64,000 bases of DNA from assembly GCF_000379525.1 (NCBI RefSeq), contig NZ_KB902542.1, positions 38,388 to 102,387 on the forward strand. Reading direction: 5' to 3'. Positions within the stretch are counted from its first letter, which is position 1. Each line of letters opens with the position of its first letter. Shown here piece after piece: positions 58,661 through 64,000 of this stretch. This DNA comes from Lamprocystis purpurea DSM 4197 (GTDB taxonomy: Bacteria; Pseudomonadota; Gammaproteobacteria; Chromatiales; Chromatiaceae). The position numbers and the translations under genes are program-made. The notes below the pieces were generated by a model. That model ran no database searches, was not told where the DNA came from, and saw only the letters and a list, made by a program, of their open reading frames with translations.

Positions 58661-60754
58661 ATGGCGATGGCACCCAAGCGTGGTGATCTGGGTCTTCCGG
58701 AGGGGATGCGGGCAAACCCCGAGTTCCAATCCGCCCTGGTTCGGTTCGCGGTCTGGACCTTCGGTACCGGCTATATTTCGCTGGCCGCCATCACCGGTTA
58801 TTACAAGGTCGATATCCCTTATTTTATTACAGTTTTTAGTATTTTTGTGCTGATCAACGCCGCCGTCTTCGCCAGCGTCCTGGTCCGTCCCGATTGGCCG
58901 AGTCGGCGTTATGTTGCACTGTCGCTGGATATTGTCGCCATCAGCCTGGCGATTTTTGTCACCCGTGAGGCGATCAGCCCCTTCTATCTGCTCTACATCT
59001 GGATCTTCATCTCGGCCGGGACCCGCTATGGAACCAGTCATCTGGTGCTGGCCTCCGCCGAGGCCGTGATCGCCTACAGCCTGGTCTTGACCGCGTTGGG
59101 TCAGTGGCAGCGCCATACCTATGAAGCGGTCTTTTTCCTCTTTTTCCTGTTGCTGCTGCCGCTCTATCAGTTCGCGCTGTTGCGGCGGGTGCAGCGGGCC
59201 AAGGACGAGGCGGAACGCGCCAACAAGGCCAAGGGCGATTTTCTGGCTTTCATGACCCATGAACTGCGCACGCCGCTCACCGGTGTGATCGGCATGACCG
59301 AGTTGCTCAAGAGCACCACGCTCGACGCCGAGCAGCGCGACTACCTGCTCTCCATTTCCAATTCGGCCAATGTGCTCGGTGCCCTGATCGGGGATATCCT
59401 GGACTTCTCCAAGATCGATGCGGCACGACTGACCCTGGAGCAGGTCCCCTTCAGTCCGCGCGCGGTGGTGCGGGAGGTCTGCGGAGTGCTTGAGAGTCTC
59501 GCCTTGGCCGAGGGAGTCGAACTGATCTGTATCGTGACGCCCGATGTTCCCCAGACTGTCGTGGGCGATCAGTTACGGGTCCGTCAGATTCTGTTCAACC
59601 TGGTGGGTAACGCGGTCAAGTTTACCGAAGAAGGCGAAGTCCGGGTCCGGGTACTGGTGCGGCCCGCGGAGGAGGGGATCAGCGAGCCGCATCTGTTATT
59701 GGAGGTCGAGGATACCGGGATCGGCATCCCGGCCGACAAGCTCGAGCAGATCTTCGAGAGTTTCAGCCAGGCCGATGAGTCCACCACCCGCCGCTTCGGC
59801 GGCTCTGGTCTCGGCACGACCATCGCGCTGGAGTTGTCACGCCTGATGGGCGGTACCATCGGGGTAGAGAGCGTCGATGGTCAGGGCAGCCGCTTCCGGG
59901 TGCGGCTGCCGTTGCTGGGAGGTGTGCTGCCCCCGCCGCCCGCCCCATCGGCGCGCCTGCAAGGACGGCGCGGGTTGGTGATCGAAGCCAACCAAACGCA
60001 CCGCGACCTGGTCTGCGAGGTGCTGCGTCGGGAGGGTGTCACCTGCCAGGGCCTGGCCGACCCGGTGGATGTCAGCGCCTTGGCGTCGGGGGCCGCGAAC
60101 CTGGACTTTCTCGTGATCGGCGACCGGCCGCGCGGGTTCGCGCTGGATGCCGCTCGCGCCAAGATCAGCAGCCTGTTGGGCTATGAATGTCCCTGCCTTT
60201 TTCTCACCTACGCGGCACGACGCCCCGAGGTGCCGCGCACCGCGGCGCGCTGCTTGAGCAAGCCCTTTCTTGCCGGGGACCTGGTCGATGCCGTCGAGGC
60301 GCTGCTCGGGCTCGTGCGCGCGGCGCATCCCTGTTACCAGGAGAACCGCGGATTCGGCGGGGGCGATCCGGCGACCCTGGCCGGTATCCGGGTGTTGGTC
60401 GCCGAGGACAATGCGATTGCCGCCAAGGTGATCACGGCCTTCCTGCAAAAGATGGGAATCGCCTTCACCCTGGTCGAGGATGGTGAGCAGGCCCTGCGTG
60501 AAGCCTTGCAAGGGGGCTATGGCATCGCCATCGTCGATCTGCGTATGCCGAAACTCGACGGTATTCAATTCGCGCAAGCGTATCGCCGGCAGGCGCTGGG
60601 ACAGCCCCTGCCCATCGTCGCTCTGACGGCGAACGCGTCCGAAGATGTCAAGCAGACCTGTCTGGAGGCCGGCATGGTCGACTTCCTGGCGAAACCGGTC
60701 AGCCCCGAGTTACTGCGTCAGACCATCGAACGGCTGGCGCTGCGGGGGCGGTGA
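58661..60754 (+). CDS. RpfC-like hybrid sensor histidine kinase
   Basis: 697 residues. N-terminal membrane part of about five helices (residues 25-170), containing YVALSLDIVAISLAIFV and SPFYLLYIWIFISAGTRYGT, wording typical of RpfC/FCSL-type sensors that detect diffusible fatty-acid signals. Then a HisKA domain with H200 (FMTHELRTPLTG), HATPase with VGNAVKFTEEG and GSGLGTTIALELSRLMGG, a degenerate receiver-like region (about 430-550), and a C-terminal receiver (about 565-690) with AEDNAIAAKVI and D626 in IVDLRMPKLDGI. No Hpt domain at the end. No adjacent RpfG or RpfF was seen, so the partner is elsewhere. Confidence 0.85.
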   Translation: MAMAPKRGDLGLPEGMRANPEFQSALVRFAVWTFGTGYISLAAITGYYKVDIPYFITVFSIFVLINAAVFASVLVRPDWPSRRYVALSLDIVAISLAIFVTREAISPFYLLYIWIFISAGTRYGTSHLVLASAEAVIAYSLVLTALGQWQRHTYEAVFFLFFLLLLPLYQFALLRRVQRAKDEAERANKAKGDFLAFMTHELRTPLTGVIGMTELLKSTTLDAEQRDYLLSISNSANVLGALIGDILDFSKIDAARLTLEQVPFSPRAVVREVCGVLESLALAEGVELICIVTPDVPQTVVGDQLRVRQILFNLVGNAVKFTEEGEVRVRVLVRPAEEGISEPHLLLEVEDTGIGIPADKLEQIFESFSQADESTTRRFGGSGLGTTIALELSRLMGGTIGVESVDGQGSRFRVRLPLLGGVLPPPPAPSARLQGRRGLVIEANQTHRDLVCEVLRREGVTCQGLADPVDVSALASGAANLDFLVIGDRPRGFALDAARAKISSLLGYECPCLFLTYAARRPEVPRTAARCLSKPFLAGDLVDAVEALLGLVRAAHPCYQENRGFGGGDPATLAGIRVLVAEDNAIAAKVITAFLQKMGIAFTLVEDGEQALREALQGGYGIAIVDLRMPKLDGIQFAQAYRRQALGQPLPIVALTANASEDVKQTCLEAGMVDFLAKPVSPELLRQTIERLALRGR

Positions 60755-60759
60755 GTGGC

Positions 60760-60918
60760 GGCCTTGATCATCGTTCCGGCCGGCGACGGCCTGTCCGCAA
60801 CTGGAGGTCGAGGCTTTAGCCTGTGGCGATTCCCGAGATCTCAAAGAAAATCAGTGGTGCTTGCGCGCCGGACCGGCTAAAGCCTCGACCTCCAGTCGCC
60901 GGAACGACGATCAAGGCC
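60760..60918. repeat. Large nested inverted repeat
   Basis: Outer arms 60760-60780 and 60898-60918 (ggccttgatcatcgttccgg / ccggaacgacgatcaaggcc, one mismatch) enclose inner arms 60801-60821 and 60874-60894 (ctggaggtcgaggctttagc and its complement, perfect). The centre is about 50 nt. The outer arm sequence also occurs at 7549-7568 beside another palindrome, so it is a dispersed family. Lies 6 nt after the hybrid kinase stop. Confidence 0.85.
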
Positions 60919-60943
60919 GCATCGCCGCCCCGCACGACTTCGC

Positions 60944-60973
60944 GGTTCCCCCGCGCTCGCGGGGATTAGGCCC
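60944..60973. CRISPR. Solitary type I-E-like CRISPR repeat
   Basis: 30 nt beginning ggttcccccgcgctcgcggg and continuing gattaggccc. The CCCGCG(N)CGCGGG stem and the flanking GTTCCCC/GGGAT pattern resemble type I-E repeats, and the reverse-strand translation gives the LIPASAGEP wording often seen in mistranslated type I-E repeats. Only one copy is present, with no second repeat at spacer distance, so it is a relic or look-alike rather than an array. Confidence 0.4.
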
Positions 60974-61003
60974 ACGCGGGCCATATAGGATTCCTCGCGG
61001 TTG

Positions 61004-61243
61004 TCATTTGGAGTCCGGCGGCATTCGGGAGATCCGGATACGCTCGGTACCGACAGCGAGACAGGCATTGATATCCGCCTGATCCAGATCGGGGTAGTCC
61101 TCCAGGATCGCGGCGGAGGATTCGCCTTGCGCCAATAAGCTCAAGACCAATTCCACCGAGATGCGCAGATCGCGAACGATCGGCTTGCCGCCGAATACAT
61201 CGGGGCGGCTGGTGATGCGTTGCAGAAGATCGTCTTGTTTCAT
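61004..61243 (-). CDS. DUF433 antitoxin-like protein
   Basis: 79 residues from the ATG at 61243. DUF433 family: ITSRPDVFGGKPIVRDLRISVELVLSLLAQGESSAAILEDYPDLDQADINACLAVG follows the family consensus closely (written here as GGKPIVRDLRISVELVLSLL and ILEDYPDLDQADI). DUF433 proteins usually precede a DUF5615 PIN-like toxin; here the sequence after the stop holds only a CRISPR-like repeat and the big palindrome, so the toxin is missing. Lies directly after a parE relic. Confidence 0.82.
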   Translation of the reverse strand: MKQDDLLQRITSRPDVFGGKPIVRDLRISVELVLSLLAQGESSAAILEDYPDLDQADINACLAVGTERIRISRMPPDSK

Positions 61244-61304
61244 GGTCGTCAACAACCGATGATGGGCTTCGGTCTTGCCCTGGTTGCTTCGATGATACAT
61301 TTGT

Positions 61305-61415
61305 ATCAATGAAGCCCAGTGCGGCCGGCGCGGCGTCCGCCGCCAGACAGTCGTCGATGATCGCCTCGACATCCCGCACGGCCCATTCGCGCGGGATGAC
61401 GGGCTTGCCGGTCAC
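61305..61415 (-). pseudogene. parE toxin relic (N-terminal fragment)
   Basis: 37 codons from a GTG at 61415: MTGKPVIPREWAVRDVEAII then DDCLAADAAPAALGFID, matching the start of RelE/ParE-type plasmid-stabilisation toxins (VIPRERAVRDVEAIIDYYL...AALGFID). Similarity ends abruptly at 61305 where DUF433-upstream sequence begins, so about 60 residues are lost. Confidence 0.75.
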
Positions 61416-61419
61416 TCAG

Positions 61420-61647
61420 CGGAGCACTGGCCGGCGCGAGCCCGCGGGGCTTCGAAATAGGCCCGGTCGGCGGGTGCCGTCGGGGCGGAGTCGGCGCCCG
61501 CGAGGAGCCGCGCAAACGCTGCCGATCCTGGTCCCGCCGGATCAGGTCGCGCACCTACTCACTGCTGGTGCCGAAGCGGCGCCCGGCGACCTGCTCGTTC
61601 ACATTATGACTTGAGCGCGTCGGGCAAGGAGAGTTTATGGTAGTCAT
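61420..61647 (-). pseudogene. parD antitoxin relic with frameshifts
   Basis: Reading from an ATG at 61647, fragments MTTIN, LSLPDALKS, VNEQVAGRRFGTSSE and VRDLIRRDQDRQRLRG appear in different frames, together spelling a ParD-type ribbon-helix-helix antitoxin (consensus YGTSSEYVRDLIRRDQ). An in-frame TAG replaces the Tyr codon after SSE, and at least two frameshifts break the gene. It adjoins the parE relic in the normal antitoxin-toxin order. Confidence 0.78.
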
Positions 61648-61714
61648 GTCGTCAGCGTAGCCACGATGGCAAATTTTGGCAAGGCAAGGCGCCGTCGGTT
61701 CGGTGCAGGCGGCA

Positions 61715-62209
61715 CTATTTCGCGACATCCTTCAGTGGCAGGAAGAGTTGCCTTGGAACCAGGCCAAGAGATGAAAACCCCTGGTGACGATAAAATGCCT
61801 CGGCCTGCGCATCCTTGGCATCGACGACCAGGGCAAAGACCGCCACCTCTGAGCGCGCGGCCCGTGTGATCGCATCCCAGAGCATGGCGCTGCCGAGACG
61901 TCGACCTCGATAGTCCTGATCGACAGCGAGGCGACCCAGCCTGGCCACGGGTATCGACGGATACCGCGGCAGACGCTTGACAATGGACTGCGGCAGGTCG
62001 CCCAAGGGAATGCCCGCGGCGGCCAGCGTGTAGTACCCGGCAACCCGTGACGTTGCGGCCTCAATGGCGACATAGCAGGCCGTCAGGCGGCGGCGCATAT
62101 CCTGGGTGACGCGCTCTGCGAAGTACTGATCCAGTGCCTCGACGCCACAGGCAAAGCCTTTCCGGTCATGGTGGGGCCCCAGCGGCTCGAGTCGAAACGG
62201 CGCCGTCAC
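61715..62209 (-). CDS. tacT: GNAT acetyltransferase toxin (TacT-like)
   Basis: 164 residues. GNAT fold of the type II toxin subgroup: RLEPLGPHHDRKGFACGVEALDQYF, ACYVAIEAATSRVAGYYTLAA, acetyl-CoA loop RLAVDQDYRGRRLGSAMLWDA and the catalytic-Tyr segment AFYRHQGF. TacT-like enzymes acetylate aminoacyl-tRNA and stop translation. The start overlaps the DUF1778 antitoxin stop (ATGA), the normal TacAT arrangement. Confidence 0.92.
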   Translation of the reverse strand: MTAPFRLEPLGPHHDRKGFACGVEALDQYFAERVTQDMRRRLTACYVAIEAATSRVAGYYTLAAAGIPLGDLPQSIVKRLPRYPSIPVARLGRLAVDQDYRGRRLGSAMLWDAITRAARSEVAVFALVVDAKDAQAEAFYRHQGFSSLGLVPRQLFLPLKDVAK

Positions 62210-62490
62210 TCTGAACCGAACAGTCGGGCGTGAGCCTCTTGGGCACGCAGCAGCGCAGCCGTCGGGGTCGGGGGATCGAGCAGCGCATCGACGAAGCGCC
62301 GCTGATCCTCCGCGGACAGTCGGATGATGCTGGTTTCCTCAATGGCGCGACACGCGGCTTCCTGCGCGGCGGCGACGACAAAATCGCTGACGCTGCGCCC
62401 CTGAATCTCGGCGGCACGTTTGACCAGAACCAGTGCCTCGGGCGCAATCCGTGCTTCGAGGCGGGCGGTGCGGTTGGATGCGGCTTGCAT
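62206..62490 (-). CDS. tacA: DUF1778 antitoxin (TacA-like)
   Basis: 94 residues. Ribbon-helix-helix DUF1778: RTARLEARIAPEALVLVKRAAEIQGRSVSDFVVAAAQEAA, followed by the toxin-binding tail with LSAEDQRRFVDALLDPPTP. It neutralises TacT and represses the operon. GGAG lies about 6 nt before the ATG, and a palindrome at 62508-62517 lies just upstream as a probable operator. Confidence 0.92.
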   Translation of the reverse strand: MQAASNRTARLEARIAPEALVLVKRAAEIQGRSVSDFVVAAAQEAACRAIEETSIIRLSAEDQRRFVDALLDPPTPTAALLRAQEAHARLFGSE

Positions 62491-62507
62491 GTGGGATCTC
62501 CTGTTGG

Positions 62508-62517
62508 TACTTAAGTA
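62508..62517. promoter_or_regulatory. Palindromic operator candidate of tacAT
   Basis: tacttaagta, a perfect 10-bp palindrome inside gtacttaagtatgtac (62507-62522), centred about 22 nt upstream of the tacA ATG. DUF1778 antitoxins bind such short inverted repeats to repress their own promoter. Confidence 0.55.
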
Positions 62518-62726
62518 TGTACGGCGGAATCACGGACGTGTCAAGGACAGCGTCTCAAAGCAAGCGCAGCCGCGGCTGAGGTCCCGCTGCTCGGCCTTCG
62601 CGTGATTCACCAAGCGGCCAGGTCCGGTCACCACATCGTCATCGCTCCAACATGTCTCCGCAACAGTTGCGAATTATCCTACTCGTCTCTTCATTTGGTG
62701 TCTTTCGTCAGCCCCGAGGGTGTGAG

Positions 62727-63494
62727 ATGGTTGCGTTCGCGTCTGCCCTGGCCGCCAAGCGTGGTGATCGCTTGTATGTGGAACTCGCCGCGAGCGAGCA
62801 CGAGGTGCGCGAGGCTCAAGCCTTGCGGTACCAGGTCTTTGCGCAGGAGTTGGGCGCGCAACTGCATTCCGCGCGGGCTGGTCTCGACGTGGATGGCTTG
62901 GACCCCTATTGCCAACATCTGTTGGTGCGGGATTCCGGGACTGGTCAGGTGGTGGGCTGCACGCGCATCCTGACCGACGACCAGGCCGCCCGCCTGGGGC
63001 GGTTCTACTCCGCGAGCGAGTTCGATTTGGGTCCCATCCCCGCGCTGCCGGGCCGCAAGCTCGAGGTGGGGCGGACCTGTATCGCCGCCGCGCACCGCCA
63101 GGGGTCGGCCATCGCCGTGCTGTGGTCGGGGCTGGCCGGTTATGTGCAACTCCACGGGTTTGATTATCTGTTCGGCTGCGCCAGTTTCCCGTTGGGTGAG
63201 GGGGATGTGCAGGCGGCGGCGATCATGAACCGGCTGCGTCGTCAGGCGCTGGCCCCGGAGTCGTTGCGGGTGACGCCGCGCGTGCCATTGCTCACGACTT
63301 CAGTCGCCGATACGATTCTCGATGCACCCCTGCCGGCCCTGTTGCGCGCCTATGTGCGGCTGGGCGCCCAGGTCTGCGGTGAGGCCTGTCGCGATCCGGA
63401 TTTCCAGGTGGCCGATGTGCTGATGTTGCTGCGTATGGAAGATCTGAATCCTTCCTATGCGCGCCATTTCCTGGAACGGACGGCGGGGACCTAG
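62727..63494 (+). CDS. olsB: GNAT N-acyltransferase, OlsB-like
   Basis: 255 residues from the ATG at 62727 (GAGGG upstream); the frame is open back to 62652. Family of ornithine-acyl[ACP] N-acyltransferases/hemolysin-like GNATs: EHEVREAQALRYQVFAQELG, LLVRDSGTGQVVGCTRIL, EVGRTCIAAAHRQGSAIAVLWSGLAGYV, FGCASFPLGEGD. OlsB makes lyso-ornithine lipid from ornithine and a 3-hydroxyacyl-ACP. The following gene is a PlsC-type acyltransferase in the OlsA position, which supports the ornithine-lipid reading. Confidence 0.85.
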   Translation: MVAFASALAAKRGDRLYVELAASEHEVREAQALRYQVFAQELGAQLHSARAGLDVDGLDPYCQHLLVRDSGTGQVVGCTRILTDDQAARLGRFYSASEFDLGPIPALPGRKLEVGRTCIAAAHRQGSAIAVLWSGLAGYVQLHGFDYLFGCASFPLGEGDVQAAAIMNRLRRQALAPESLRVTPRVPLLTTSVADTILDAPLPALLRAYVRLGAQVCGEACRDPDFQVADVLMLLRMEDLNPSYARHFLERTAGT

Positions 63495-63614
63495 TTGGGC
63501 GCTCCATCTTCTCTTGCAGGTCCGTGCTTGCGGCAAGGTACCATCCATGGCACCGGGTTCCGGCATCCTGCCGGAATGACGGTGCAACTTCAGGTGGATC
63601 GGGGTACTCGACAC

Positions 63615-64000
63615 ATGACGGCACGCGCTGGGATATTCCGCTCGCTGTGGCGGGGTTTGCGCTTTCTTGAGCACGTGATCACCGGCGTGCTGATCCTGTG
63701 CGGGGTCGCTCTGGTGTCCCGCGCGGGTCGCCGACCGGCCTGGCTGCCCGGGGTGGTGCAGTGGTGGTACGGGCGGATGAGCCGGGCGCTGGGGGTGCGG
63801 GTGAACACCGTGGGTGCGGTCGCGGACCGCTGCCTCTTGGTGTGCAATCACGTCTCCTGGCTGGACCCGATGGTCCTGGGCGCCTCGGGACACATGGCGT
63901 TTTTGGCCAAGGCGGAGATCCGCGGCTGGCCCCTGATCGGTTGGATGTCCGATCTGGTCGGCACGCTGTTCATCGCGCGGGGCGCTAATCAGGTCGAGTC
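63615..64000 (+). CDS. PlsC-type 1-acyl-glycerol-phosphate/lyso-ornithine acyltransferase (partial)
   Basis: First 128 residues, cut by the window end. One N-terminal hydrophobic segment (about 18-35), then the acyltransferase motif CNHVSWLDP with H79-x4-D84, followed by FLAKAEIRGWPLIGWMSDLVGTLFIARG. Immediately downstream of the OlsB-like gene (120 nt), so probably OlsA, which adds the second acyl chain to lyso-ornithine lipid; phosphatidate synthesis is the alternative. A short hairpin (ttccggcatcctgccggaa, 63558-63576) lies between the two genes. Confidence 0.85.
   Translation, partial: MTARAGIFRSLWRGLRFLEHVITGVLILCGVALVSRAGRRPAWLPGVVQWWYGRMSRALGVRVNTVGAVADRCLLVCNHVSWLDPMVLGASGHMAFLAKAEIRGWPLIGWMSDLVGTLFIARGANQVE

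Noticed and set aside
60430-60754. Hybrid kinase considered as a missing-Hpt truncation of RpfC
   Set aside because: Many RpfC-like kinases lack a terminal Hpt and the stop follows a complete receiver, so truncation cannot be claimed.
60944-60973. A CRISPR array
   Set aside because: Only one repeat-like unit is present, with no second copy at 60-62 nt and no cas gene in the window.

Overview
The window is high-GC, densely coded gammaproteobacterial chromosome, most likely from a purple sulfur bacterium (Chromatiaceae/Chromatiales). Supporting this are phosphoribulokinase (Calvin cycle), a two-subunit glycine decarboxylase, a YbeL-type zinc-ribbon protein, ornithine-lipid-type acyltransferases and many small palindromic intergenic repeats. 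No rRNA or tRNA gene was seen. Assignments rest on reading motifs by eye; no database search was run.

Layout. 1-7.3 kb: a repeat cluster, a HIT hydrolase, a zinc-ribbon protein, then a tandem glycine riboswitch driving gcvT-gcvH-gcvPA, with tpx inserted before gcvPB, then dgkA. 7.6-13.1 kb: a membrane protein, a membrane-anchored SUMF1-fold protein and a PfkB sugar kinase, facing two solute-binding proteins without permeases. 13.2-17.6 kb: tsaC, a CFA-synthase-like methyltransferase, a secreted nuclease, a retropepsin-like protease and a MoeB/ThiF E1-like enzyme. 17.5-24.7 kb (minus strand): an exopolysaccharide polymerisation/export block with a VpsM-N-O-P-Q-like order (beta-barrel, SLBB export protein, tyrosine autokinase, small membrane protein, O-antigen-ligase/Wzy). 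24.9-29.6 kb (minus): Atm1-like ABC exporter, NarX-like kinase, NarL-like regulator, rhodanese.

29.7-44.6 kb is an accessory defence-type island: an S24-like protein with a replaced catalytic Ser, an unknown protein, an hsdM remnant, an SNF2-type helicase with DUF3883, an AAA ATPase plus RloB pair, a DUF1156 DNA methyltransferase, an orphan nucleotidyltransferase, an MntA/HepT toxin-antitoxin pair and a DUF499 ATPase with an N-terminal HEPN-like domain. Two of its large genes carry in-frame insertions made of purine-rich/pyrimidine-rich inverted repeats. One, of 474 nt, encodes a complete four-helix-bundle protein of the 23S-rRNA-intervening-sequence family in another frame; the other, of 75 nt, has only the arms. 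This looks like a protein-gene counterpart of rRNA intervening sequences and is the most unusual signal here.

44.7-54.7 kb (minus) is a Wsp-like chemosensory operon (MCP, CheB, CheR-TPR, CheA-REC, REC, Hpt-REC-REC-GGDEF, CheW, degenerate CheW) whose output should be c-di-GMP; the exopolysaccharide block is a plausible target, but that is inference. 55.0-60.8 kb: RNase T2 with a nucleobase permease, phosphoribulokinase, and an RpfC-like hybrid kinase. 60.8-62.5 kb: a repeat, a lone CRISPR-like repeat, a DUF433 gene, parDE relics and a TacAT-type toxin-antitoxin pair with a palindromic operator candidate. 62.7-64 kb: an OlsB-like acyltransferase and a PlsC-type acyltransferase cut by the window edge.
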